Below, in pieces: positions 51,861-60,247 of a stretch of DNA of 64,000 nucleotides (its first letter is position 1; each line of letters begins with the position of its first letter). The DNA comes from Ruminococcus flavefaciens ATCC 19208 (GTDB lineage Bacteria > Bacillota > Clostridia > Oscillospirales > Ruminococcaceae): NCBI RefSeq assembly GCF_000518765.1, contig NZ_KI912492.1:123819-187818 (forward strand), written 5' to 3'. A program made the translations under genes and the position numbers. Under the pieces are notes generated by a model. The model made no database searches and was not told where the DNA came from. It saw only the letters and a program-made list of their open reading frames with translations.

Positions 51861-53000
51861 TTACGCTTTTTTGACATCAGCGCTGTTTTTGCTTATCAGC
51901 TTTGTAAAGGGCTTTTTGATGAAGCTGTTATACAGTTTCAAAAGTCCTACAGGTCCAAGCACTCCGACTAAGAAGTATACATAGCGGAACTGAGGAACAT
52001 ATTCCCAGCGGTACCAGTTTGATTCCTGAAAAGCCTCCACATCGAAATAGCGTACTTCTGTGAATTTGTTTATGGTAAAAAGGACGCAGTTAAGGAGATT
52101 GAAGAAAATGATGTGAAAACTCATTATATAGAATGTGTTTTCAGAAATGGAATTTACTATTTTGCTGTTGTAGAAGGGCTTGCCAATGAGGTCAACTACT
52201 TCGAGCCAGAAGAGGATACCGACAATTGATGAAATAAGCGGAGTTACAGCATATGGGCTTGTAAACTGATCCAGTGTTCCGAGACTGTCAAAAGCGAGAT
52301 CATATTCATTTGGCAGTATCATTATTCTTATCATGTTTACCATCAGTAATCCGGCCAGCAGTAAAAGGTGATTGACTTTCTTGAGCTTTTCTTCCAGTAC
52401 ATCACGGTAAATGATACCCATTTCGATGAAAACAAGGAAGAATAATACCTTCAGCGGCAGGAGAAGCGCTTCGGGAAGCTCATGTCCTTTTGCATACCAT
52501 ACAGTGAATATATGGCAGGCTGTGAATAGTACAAGGAAAATTTTGCTGTTCCAGATCTTGTAAAGGAATTTTTTCAGTATTGCGTAAACTACCTGTACAG
52601 CGAACAGCATTGGTGCGAACCACATCGGCAGAGCAATTGTGGTAATTTCACCGCTGGTAAAGGTATTAAGAAAGGCTTTGGCTCTGTATTCAAACAAAAA
52701 TGGCTCGACCGAACCTGATTTATAGCAAAGTATCAGCCACTCTATGACGATCGCAAGAGCTGAAACTACCCAGAACGGGATAAGCAGAGTCTTGAATTTC
52801 TTTAATGTGTATTTCCAGAGATTTGTTTCGTTGTTAACTCTGTTGAAATATCCTGATGTAAATACGAACATGGGCATGAAAAACGAGTTGAACGGAAAAA
52901 AGTTGGCGAATATATCAAAGGTGCCCCATGTGTGTGAATCCACGACCATAAGTATGCCAATGGCAGACAGGACCATGAATTTTTTGTTTTCTTTTGCCAA
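51861..53000 (-). CDS. Acyltransferase family 3 membrane protein
   Basis: The 379-residue protein has about ten TM helices of the OafA/NodX acyltransferase-3 type, with VVDSHTWGTFDIFANFFPFN carrying the early conserved His (quoted in part) and MPMFVFTSGYF following. It probably O-acetylates a surface polysaccharide. The start is a TTG (52998-53000) with TAGGAGTG upstream. It is the last gene before the island repeats to the right. Confidence 0.86.
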   Translation of the reverse strand: MAKENKKFMVLSAIGILMVVDSHTWGTFDIFANFFPFNSFFMPMFVFTSGYFNRVNNETNLWKYTLKKFKTLLIPFWVVSALAIVIEWLILCYKSGSVEPFLFEYRAKAFLNTFTSGEITTIALPMWFAPMLFAVQVVYAILKKFLYKIWNSKIFLVLFTACHIFTVWYAKGHELPEALLLPLKVLFFLVFIEMGIIYRDVLEEKLKKVNHLLLLAGLLMVNMIRIMILPNEYDLAFDSLGTLDQFTSPYAVTPLISSIVGILFWLEVVDLIGKPFYNSKIVNSISENTFYIMSFHIIFFNLLNCVLFTINKFTEVRYFDVEAFQESNWYRWEYVPQFRYVYFLVGVLGPVGLLKLYNSFIKKPFTKLISKNSADVKKA

Positions 53001-53072
53001 AAAAGATCACTCCTAAATAATAACAGATTTGCTTTAAAAGCTATTTATATAGAGCCACAGGTTTTACGTCCG

Positions 53073-53096
53073 TGACATCAATACCACGCACTCAAC
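53073..53096 (-). repeat. Direct repeat, left copy; candidate att site from an rlmD/rumA 3' end
   Basis: TGACATCAATAC-C-ACGCACTCAAC recurs at 54243 with one mismatch (23/24). On the minus strand it reads as codons V E C V V L M S, which resembles the C-terminus of clostridial RlmD/RumA methyltransferases. No methyltransferase body precedes it here, so it would be an attachment-site remnant. Confidence 0.55.
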
Positions 53097-53146
53097 CCGC
53101 TTAAACAGTTTGCAGCTTAGATATGTAAAGAGTTTATTATGACAGG

Positions 53147-54196
53147 TCATTTTTTTCTCGATTTTTTGATCTGAAGCAATGCTTTGGCAATTTTCCAGTT
53201 AATGGTTGAATAAAAGGAGTCTATATCACAGTAGTTTTCTAATCTTTCAATATATTCACTCAGCCAATTGTAATATTTCCAGTCGAAAGGTTTAAATGCT
53301 GCTGAATATTTATATTTTACACTAAGCTTTATTCCGAATGCTAAACAATTCAAATCAAATGGATCATCTGATTTTACATAATATTTTAATAAATCATGAT
53401 CAATAAATCTGTTTAAACCTTTAAAAATAATTTGAATTGTCATTTTAAATAGCTTTGTGTCAACAATGATAGCGTCTTTATCTTTATAAATTTTAGATCC
53501 CTTGGGAAGCGTTAGATCAAAACGCCTGTAAATTGCGCCATTTTGTGCATATTGTAAACAAACGCTGGAAGTGTCAGAAATAGTGGCTTTATTGGAATTA
53601 TTAATAAAAACACTTCTGTTTTCCATATCTTCGGAAAATAGCTTCAAGAAACGATTATTCAATAATATTTCGGGGATATTTTTTTGATTAAGAGTGATCG
53701 TTTTTTCATTTTCGTCCAGTAAGTTGAAATAACTTGAAATAAATGTTGAGAATGATTCTAATAAACAGTATTCTATCAGTTCATTTACGATCGTACAGGG
53801 CTTGTTTTTTATGTCAATGAAATTGAACTTTGTATTTTTCCACTGATTCTTTATAGCAGCATTCTCGGCGAATGAAGCTTCTAAATATTCTTTCATATCC
53901 TCGCTTATTTTATATTCGGGTATGGATACTAAGTCTTTATTTTTATCATGAATGAATGTGCATTTAAAATCTATGGTTGTCGATAATCTTTTAATACTAT
54001 GTAATAGCAATATCACTAATAAAACTGCTATTGATATTATTCCGAAGATAAGGCGGCTTTTGGCTTTTAAACCAAAGGCTTCAGTGACAGAATCAGAAAT
54101 ATAGTTAACGAGAATACCCAAAATTATGGAGTAAATAATGATATTTACCATATTTAAACGTTCATCAATGATTTTAACTTTTTTGTGCTGTTTCAT
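53147..54196 (-). CDS. Two-TM hypothetical protein between the direct repeats
   Basis: The 349-residue protein has two TM helices (about 16-36 and 48-66) and a cytosolic remainder of about 280 residues, helical and rich in Lys, Asn and Phe. No domain is recognised. Codon use is far more AT-rich than in the core genes. It sits alone between the two direct repeats, with a GGAGGG ribosome site, and may be a cargo or defence gene of a small inserted element. Confidence 0.75.
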   Translation of the reverse strand: MKQHKKVKIIDERLNMVNIIIYSIILGILVNYISDSVTEAFGLKAKSRLIFGIISIAVLLVILLLHSIKRLSTTIDFKCTFIHDKNKDLVSIPEYKISEDMKEYLEASFAENAAIKNQWKNTKFNFIDIKNKPCTIVNELIEYCLLESFSTFISSYFNLLDENEKTITLNQKNIPEILLNNRFLKLFSEDMENRSVFINNSNKATISDTSSVCLQYAQNGAIYRRFDLTLPKGSKIYKDKDAIIVDTKLFKMTIQIIFKGLNRFIDHDLLKYYVKSDDPFDLNCLAFGIKLSVKYKYSAAFKPFDWKYYNWLSEYIERLENYCDIDSFYSTINWKIAKALLQIKKSRKK

Positions 54197-54242
54197 TTTT
54201 TTCCCTCCGAGGTGTAATATTATATGTAGGAACTTTTTTTAC

Positions 54243-54266
54243 TGACATCAATACTACGCACTCAAC
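54243..54266 (-). repeat. Direct repeat, right copy; candidate att site
   Basis: TGACATCAATAC-T-ACGCACTCAAC is the second copy, 1170 bp from the first. The minus-strand frame reads HVECVVLMS followed by VKKVPT. The repeat spacing encloses one gene. The orientation would put an intact rlmD-type gene to the right of the window. Confidence 0.55.
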
Positions 54267-54389
54267 GTGCCGCGACTTACTCGATTTGATGTTTTCCTGC
54301 AAAATACTGTGCTTTCGAGTAGCGGGGGATATGTTCAATGCTCTTATCACTACGGGGAAACATAGCTGAAATAGTGCCAAGGTCGGCGT

Positions 54390-54617
54390 TCAAACGCCCA
54401 GATGCTTTTCAAATACTGCCATGATTTCTTCGACGCGCTTATCGCCGATGCCCTTGATTTGACGGAGGTCTTTTTCAACTTCCCGGAGGTCAATGGACTT
54501 GCCGTCTTTCTCCAGCAGTCCGTCGGCGTAGCGCATTAGGAAGGCTTGAAGCTCCTCACGGCTCATTTTCTTGATTGCACGATATGTATCGCGATCTATA
54601 ATTTTCTGTTCTGCCAT
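54390..54617 (-). CDS. Small helix-hairpin-helix protein
   Basis: The 75-residue protein has an N-terminal helical half and a C-terminal helix-hairpin-helix: VEKDLRQIKGIGDKRVEEIM. HhH motifs bind DNA backbone without sequence specificity. It lies 53 bp downstream of the GmrSD-like gene on the same strand, so it may be a DNA-binding accessory of that system. The start at 54617 is an ATG; a TTG at 54626 is also possible. Confidence 0.75.
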   Translation of the reverse strand: MAEQKIIDRDTYRAIKKMSREELQAFLMRYADGLLEKDGKSIDLREVEKDLRQIKGIGDKRVEEIMAVFEKHLGV

Positions 54618-54669
54618 TAAGAACAATACTCCTATTAATAATAATTGAAAACGAATAAAAACGTTATCC

Positions 54670-56856
54670 TTAAGTCTTTCCGGAAGTTAGATCAGCAAGT
54701 GTAGTTCCATTTTGATCTTTCCATGTTTTCCAACCATTTCGTGCATTTCCTGTTATACAAGCGGCAGCTTGAGATGGTGTATTAAAAACTACGTCTTCTG
54801 TAAATACTCCATCAACAACTTTTCCTGAGCTGAACAATTCTTTCCGCTGTGAACTAATACTTGCACCGCAAGAAGGTGTTTCTGTTAGCGATAAAACAGA
54901 TCCTTTTAGCACCATAAGTTTCTTCTCGCCAAGATAAATTGCACTTGCGTTGCATTTTCCAGAGACTAAGTAAAGAACAATTTCTTCGCTTAAGTCTCGA
55001 CCGTAAAATTCAGCCCCCCATATGGAGATGAATTCACTAAACAGAGCTTCAGTTCTTCGCCTTATCATCTGTTCATTCCACTCGTTTTTTGCTTGACAAG
55101 TAGAGATTACTTCTTTAGCTACAAGTAATTCTGAGTACGTTTTCATACCCTTGGTTTTTCCTGAACCTTCAATTTTTTGCTTGATGCCATAATTTCTTAA
55201 CGAGGCGTTTAATCGATGATTAAGCAGTGTCATGTTTCCAAGTTCATAGACTGCATTTTGTCTTGCCTCATATGCTAAATCAGTATCAGCGATAATTTTT
55301 CCTGTATCGTAATCTATTGCGGGTGTAGTATCAAGTCCCCAATACTCGCTCCATGATTGTGGCATTATATGTTCAAGACTAAAACTGTATTTTAATTCAT
55401 GATGATCCATCTTACTGTCATCGTTTCTACGTTTCAGTTCTATCCAGAATAGTAATAAAGTAGCTATTTTATTACTTGGAACAGAGCATAAAGCTTTGAA
55501 CACAGCACTGTCGTTCAGTTCATGACTTTTTGTATTAAGTTCGTCCTGAATTGTTGTTTTACCTGAAATAAGGAGAGCGCAAATTTTATTAAAGCTTTTA
55601 GTAGATACGCGGCAAATAGTATGGCGAATGACGAATGTTTCAACCGCTTTCAACTCATCCAGTAATTCTTTGGGCAATGATTTGGAGTCGTCAGTAACAT
55701 ACATCTTTAAAAGCTTTAAAACGTAAGAATGCAATGTCGAGACATCACAAACGTTAAGAATATGGAACAAACGCTGAATATCATTATCGTATGAATAATA
55801 AGTCATGTTGTCTTCTGTTTTGAAAAAGCGGCGATATAGGTCGCCATATTCAGCAATCTCTTTGATAAATCCTGTCAAGTCCGTTTGAGATAGTTTTGAA
55901 ATGTATTCTTTGTATAAATCTGAAAGATCAGATATGGTGTGCACAACTGGATCATAAAACTCTTTTATAAGAGCTACACAATGAAGCAGTATTTCTAAGT
56001 TATCACGAGACATTCTTCCAACCTGCTGAATATATGACCAGTAGTCAACGCAGGCATTATCCTTTATAAAGGTCTTTTCCCATTCATCTCTATATAACGA
56101 TTCAACAGTGTCTTTATCATCAGAAAGTTCCATTGCCCGCTGGAAAAGAGCGTTTTTAATCGTATCAGCACAAGTAAGTCTTACACCAGCGGAATTAATC
56201 GTATCGAATATTGCTTGCTCTCTATCATCACTTTCGAGATCAATTTTAACAAGTATTTTTTGTTGATCGTCAAAAAGCAAATCCCATATAATACCGCTTT
56301 TAGTGGGATCATTCAGTAGACGTTTGCAGAAATACTTGTAGCATTTCAATATTCCGCTTTCAGTTGGTTTATTGTCTTTCGTTGCTTCACTATCTAATGT
56401 GATGCTATCCAATTTAGTGAAATATTCGCCTTCAATGACTTTGCGGTAGTCATCACGATCTAATACAGAATGTTTAATCTTGATTTCACGTTGTGATGAA
56501 GTTTTCTTTCTTTTAAAGAAAAGCATATCTTTCAAATCAGATGTCATATCCTTCATTACGTCATCATCTTCTGATTTCCCTTTTGAAAAGACATCATAGC
56601 AAGCTCTTACGAGGATTGTTAGCGTAGTAAGTCGTTGTTGTCCATCGACAACAGACCAACGTGGAACTTCACCTGAAGCAGTTTTTATCACTTTTAGAAT
56701 GATCGAGCCTAAAAAGTGACTTTGTTGGTTGTCTATTAGATTCTCAAATAAATCTTCCCAGTTTGTTTCTCCCCAGACATAAGGACGCTGGAAATACGGA
56801 ATTTCAATACTCATCGTTGCGGTCAAGAATCCTAATTCAGTTTCATGCGCCTGCAT
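54670..56856 (-). CDS. DUF262-DUF1524-DUF4357 protein (GmrSD-like type IV restriction enzyme)
   Basis: The 728-residue protein has a DUF262 domain with IPYFQRPYVWGETNW (19-33) and VDGQQRLTTL (70-79), the nucleotide-hydrolysing ParB/Srx-like motifs. IFDTINSAGVRLTCADTIKN follows, then a DUF1524 HNH-like nuclease with SLEHIMPQSW (His496) and ELGNMTLLNHRLN. A C-terminal DUF4357 (about 630-725) ends with NARNGWKTWKDQNGTTL. GmrSD enzymes cut DNA with modified cytosines, so this is an anti-phage gene. GGGGGAG precedes the ATG. Confidence 0.92.
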   Translation of the reverse strand: MQAHETELGFLTATMSIEIPYFQRPYVWGETNWEDLFENLIDNQQSHFLGSIILKVIKTASGEVPRWSVVDGQQRLTTLTILVRACYDVFSKGKSEDDDVMKDMTSDLKDMLFFKRKKTSSQREIKIKHSVLDRDDYRKVIEGEYFTKLDSITLDSEATKDNKPTESGILKCYKYFCKRLLNDPTKSGIIWDLLFDDQQKILVKIDLESDDREQAIFDTINSAGVRLTCADTIKNALFQRAMELSDDKDTVESLYRDEWEKTFIKDNACVDYWSYIQQVGRMSRDNLEILLHCVALIKEFYDPVVHTISDLSDLYKEYISKLSQTDLTGFIKEIAEYGDLYRRFFKTEDNMTYYSYDNDIQRLFHILNVCDVSTLHSYVLKLLKMYVTDDSKSLPKELLDELKAVETFVIRHTICRVSTKSFNKICALLISGKTTIQDELNTKSHELNDSAVFKALCSVPSNKIATLLLFWIELKRRNDDSKMDHHELKYSFSLEHIMPQSWSEYWGLDTTPAIDYDTGKIIADTDLAYEARQNAVYELGNMTLLNHRLNASLRNYGIKQKIEGSGKTKGMKTYSELLVAKEVISTCQAKNEWNEQMIRRRTEALFSEFISIWGAEFYGRDLSEEIVLYLVSGKCNASAIYLGEKKLMVLKGSVLSLTETPSCGASISSQRKELFSSGKVVDGVFTEDVVFNTPSQAAACITGNARNGWKTWKDQNGTTLADLTSGKT

Positions 56857-57020
56857 TTTTACTCCCCCTAATAATAGTAAAGTATAATGACGTGATGCTT
56901 GTATATTACCTTTAATTATACCACATATCGAACAAATAAGTCAAGTTGATGCGGCGCAAAAATAGCTGCCGTGACGGAATTCTCTTTATATGATCACCGG
57001 CTGTTGAATAATAAGCTGAT

Positions 57021-57090
57021 ACAAACAAATACAAATCTGTATAAATCAATATAAACCGATATAAAAATATAGAAACCTATATAAAACTTG
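57021..57090. promoter_or_regulatory. Seven 10-bp phased repeats upstream of the methylase operon
   Basis: From 57021 the sequence divides exactly into seven 10-base units with consensus A-T/C-AAA-n-C-n-A-T: acaaacaaat, acaaatctgt, ataaatcaat, ataaaccgat, ataaaaatat, agaaacctat, ataaaacttg. The last runs into the -35 box. Helical phasing suggests curved DNA or a cooperative operator for the HTH protein. 56857-57020 holds nothing else recognised. Confidence 0.6.
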
Positions 57091-57116
57091 ACTTGCAGCA
57101 ACAAATATGGTATAAT
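57088..57116 (+). promoter_or_regulatory. Promoter of the HTH-ASCH-methylase operon
   Basis: TTGACT (57088-57093) and TATAAT (57111-57116) are separated by 17 bp, 30 bases before the first ATG. Confidence 0.85.
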
Positions 57117-57145
57117 AATCGTTGATGTGCTAAGGAGGAAAGACT

Positions 57146-57352
57146 ATGAATATTGCTATCAATGAAAAGTGGATTTCTGTTGATGAGGCAGCAGAATACC
57201 TTTCAATTAAACCAGCGACATTAAGAGAATGGATAAAAAAACACCCAAGCCTTCCTGCTCATAAAGTCGGTAAACAATGGCGATTCAAATTAATAGAATT
57301 AGATGAATGGGTTAAAAGTGGGAAAAGCTCACTTGCAGAGGAGACAAAATGA
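57146..57352 (+). CDS. Excisionase-family helix-turn-helix protein
   Basis: The 68-residue protein is a MerR/excisionase-type HTH (HTH_17): WISVDEAAEYLSIKPATLREWIK then HKVGKQWRFKLIELDEWVK (quoted in part). On mobile elements these are excision factors. Here, at the head of a methyltransferase operon, a controller role is more likely. AAGGAGG precedes the ATG, and its stop overlaps the next start (ATGA). Confidence 0.88.
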   Translation: MNIAINEKWISVDEAAEYLSIKPATLREWIKKHPSLPAHKVGKQWRFKLIELDEWVKSGKSSLAEETK

Positions 57353-57819
57353 GGACGATTTTACTTAGCTTCAAATCAGACATTTATCAACATCTTCAGA
57401 CAGGAGAAAAGATATTTGAACACAGATCAGTATTTCCTGATGAGCCAATAAAAGCATATCTGTATATTAGTAAACCTGTGATGGCGATTGGCGGTGTGCT
57501 GGAGCTTAGCAATAAAACAGCAATTGCTGAATGGAAAGACACATATAAAGATGATCCTGAGGTTGTCCGCAGAATAGATAAATATCTTTCTCAGCATAAA
57601 TATGCTATGCAAATTAATAGCTTTCAAGATACGAATATGATTTCCTTACAAAAGATAAGGTCGATCTTTCCGTCATTTGTTGTTCCGAGAATGTATTATT
57701 TTATAGATGATTCACCGCTATTAAAATATCTTGAATCAGAATTACACCCCAAGTGTCAGCTGATCACCCATGATTTTTCAAAGATAGATCGCAACGATAT
57801 TTGCGTTGAATGGAAATGA
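57349..57819 (+). CDS. ASCH (PUA-like) domain protein
   Basis: The 156-residue protein begins ILLSFKSDIYQHLQTGEKIFEHRS; the GEKIFEHR segment matches the GxKxxExR signature of ASCH domains (residues about 23-30). VIGGVLEL-like beta strands follow. ASCH/PUA-like folds bind nucleic acids and may read modified bases. It is translationally coupled to the HTH gene and 25 bp from the methyltransferase, so it is probably part of the same system. Confidence 0.83.
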   Translation: MRTILLSFKSDIYQHLQTGEKIFEHRSVFPDEPIKAYLYISKPVMAIGGVLELSNKTAIAEWKDTYKDDPEVVRRIDKYLSQHKYAMQINSFQDTNMISLQKIRSIFPSFVVPRMYYFIDDSPLLKYLESELHPKCQLITHDFSKIDRNDICVEWK

Positions 57820-57844
57820 GAACTATAGGAGATGAATATCAATC

Positions 57845-60208
57845 ATGCCAAAAAGTAAAATCAAAGGTGCCGCTGGTACATTTATGTTAAATAAGGGTGA
57901 ACCAATACATCGTTGGTACTCCTATTTAGAGGGGTATTCTTCGTGTTTGATTGATGCCTTAATCCAAGAAGTCGGTGCAGAAAACATTAATACTATCTAC
58001 GATCCTTTTTGCGGAACTGGAACTACAGCTTTGGTCGCTTCAAAATATGGAATTATGTCGTATTATAGTGAAACTAATCCTTTCATGCAAAAAGTGATCG
58101 AAGCTAAAATCAATAGAGTAAAGTCTCTTAGAGATTCTGGAATAGGCAGCAAATATTTAAGACTGCTTCTTGATAGATTGGAATCGTACACTCCTCAATT
58201 AACAATTGATGAACCAGAATGGGATGGATTTGAAAAGTTTTTTGATGCCGAAGTACTTAACAACATTAAAGAGTTATCATCCATTGTAATGGACATAGAG
58301 GATGATGACACTAAAGAGATAGCCCTTGTGTTGCTTGCATCTGTAATTGTCAGGTCATCGAAAATGGTTAGGCAGGGCGATTTGCGCTTTGCAAAAGAGT
58401 CAGAAAAAAGTGATGATGATCGCGATGTTCTTCAAAATTTTATAAGCAAAGTTGAGGATGCAATTGAAGATATAGAGAATGATCAGTGCTGTATAGCAGC
58501 AGGAACAAAATGTTTGAATGCTGACTCAAGAGAGATAGAAGGCGATGATTTTATTGACTGCGTTATTACTTCGCCTCCGTATTTAAACGGAACTAATTAT
58601 ATTAGAAACACTAAACTTGAGCTTAAACTTTCAGGCTTTATAAAATCAGAGAAAGATCTTCCTTTATTCCATTCAAGAGGGATAATCGCTGGAATCAATA
58701 ACGTCTCTAAAAGGAAAGCAGTATTATCGCCGCATAAATGTGTATTGCCATATATAAAAGAACTGGAACCAGTGTCTTATGATAAAAGGATACAGTTAAT
58801 GGTCGCCGGATACTTCAATGATATGGAAATGGTTATAAAGAAATTGGCAAGAGTTATTCGTCACGGCGGTTATTTTATAATGGATATTGGTGATTCGCAG
58901 TTTGCAGGTGTCCATATTCCTACACATGAGATTCTGATAAAAATATGTGAGGAAAATGGCTTTAAGTTATATGCCGAAGAAGTATTGAGAGAACGGCGTT
59001 CAAAGAATGGAATGGTTCTTTCTCAGCGTTTGTTAAAGTTCAGACTATACAAGGGAGAAACTGAAGAAGAAGCATTCAAAAAGGCGGCAAAACAATTTAT
59101 GGAATCAATGCCATATCACAACCCGCCTTTTTCCGGTAGGAACTGGGGGCATTCGTGGCACTCGCTTTGTTCGTATCACGGAAAACTTAAGCCAGCAATA
59201 GCTCATTTCATGGTCTCGAAGTTTACAAAACCGGGAGATGTAATACTTGATCCGCTGTGTGGTGTTGGAACTATTCCTCTTGAAGCTTGTTTACAAGGCA
59301 GGATCGGAATAGGAAACGATCTTAGCGAATTAGCATATGTTGTGTCTAAAGCAAAACTTGAAAAGCCAGAACAAACCGACTGTCTGAGTGTACTAAAAGA
59401 ACTTAATGACTATATTGAAAATACAAAGAATTCTTCAGCTATTGACAATCAAATAGAACAATATACAGATTTTGGGTTTAATGGTAAGCTATCCTCGTAT
59501 TTTCATCCCGATACTTATCGTGAACTATTGAGTGCCAGAAGCTACTTTGTACCGCGAATAAAAAAACTGTCCTCCGCTGAAGCGATGGTTTTTTCTTGCC
59601 TCCTACACGTTTTACACGGAAACAGACCATATGCTTTATCACGTCAATCTCATCCACTTACTCCATATGCACCAAAAGGCGAGTTTGTTTACAAAAGTGT
59701 TATTCAACATATAGAAGACAAACTTATGCTTTCGTATAAGCGTGGAGAATTTGAGCAATATTGTTTTGGACGTTCGATTTTTGGTGACTACAACGATTTA
59801 AGCGAAAAAGGACTTCAAGTTGATGCTGTAATATGTTCACCGCCTTTTGCTGATTCTATCCGTTTTTATATGCAGAACTGGATGAGACTTTGGCTCTGTG
59901 GCTGGGAACCGGATGACTACAAAAATGCTGATGCAATATTTCTGGATCAAAAACAAAAGAAGGATTTTGATATCTATAAGTCCTTTTTTGAAATGTGTCA
60001 TAAGGTGTTAAAAAAGAATGGTAAAGTAATACTTCATCTTGGAAAAACGGATAAAATTGATATGGCTCACGAATTAGCATTAAGAGCTGACTCATTATTT
60101 GATGTTGTATATAGTGCAGACGAAGATGTTCAAGAAGTCGAAAAGCACGGAATCAAAGATAAGGGTGCCACAATAGCACATCAGTTCCTTTTTCTACAGA
60201 AAAAATAA
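57845..60208 (+). CDS. Fused double DNA methyltransferase
   Basis: The 787-residue protein contains two sets of amino-methyltransferase motifs. The SAM-binding motif I occurs as YDPFCGTGTT (52-61) and LDPLCGVGT (468-476). The catalytic motif IV occurs as ITSPPY (241-246) and CSPPF (664-668). The SPP-type motif IV favours N4-cytosine but does not exclude N6-adenine. Two catalytic units in one chain suggest methylation of both strands of an asymmetric site. Alternatively the middle IV-I pair may form one beta-class enzyme and the flanking I and IV a second. Convergent with an HNH nuclease gene. Confidence 0.9.
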   Translation: MPKSKIKGAAGTFMLNKGEPIHRWYSYLEGYSSCLIDALIQEVGAENINTIYDPFCGTGTTALVASKYGIMSYYSETNPFMQKVIEAKINRVKSLRDSGIGSKYLRLLLDRLESYTPQLTIDEPEWDGFEKFFDAEVLNNIKELSSIVMDIEDDDTKEIALVLLASVIVRSSKMVRQGDLRFAKESEKSDDDRDVLQNFISKVEDAIEDIENDQCCIAAGTKCLNADSREIEGDDFIDCVITSPPYLNGTNYIRNTKLELKLSGFIKSEKDLPLFHSRGIIAGINNVSKRKAVLSPHKCVLPYIKELEPVSYDKRIQLMVAGYFNDMEMVIKKLARVIRHGGYFIMDIGDSQFAGVHIPTHEILIKICEENGFKLYAEEVLRERRSKNGMVLSQRLLKFRLYKGETEEEAFKKAAKQFMESMPYHNPPFSGRNWGHSWHSLCSYHGKLKPAIAHFMVSKFTKPGDVILDPLCGVGTIPLEACLQGRIGIGNDLSELAYVVSKAKLEKPEQTDCLSVLKELNDYIENTKNSSAIDNQIEQYTDFGFNGKLSSYFHPDTYRELLSARSYFVPRIKKLSSAEAMVFSCLLHVLHGNRPYALSRQSHPLTPYAPKGEFVYKSVIQHIEDKLMLSYKRGEFEQYCFGRSIFGDYNDLSEKGLQVDAVICSPPFADSIRFYMQNWMRLWLCGWEPDDYKNADAIFLDQKQKKDFDIYKSFFEMCHKVLKKNGKVILHLGKTDKIDMAHELALRADSLFDVVYSADEDVQEVEKHGIKDKGATIAHQFLFLQKK

Positions 60209-60247
60209 TAAAAACCGGAGCAGATCTGATCTGCTCCGGTTTTTATT
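60207..60247. terminator. Long bidirectional terminator between methylase and HNH genes
   Basis: A 20-bp perfect inverted repeat with a single central T (60227) spans the two stop codons. The core is ACCGGAGCAGATC/GATCTGCTCCGGT with A- and T-runs outside, so it works on both strands. Confidence 0.92.
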
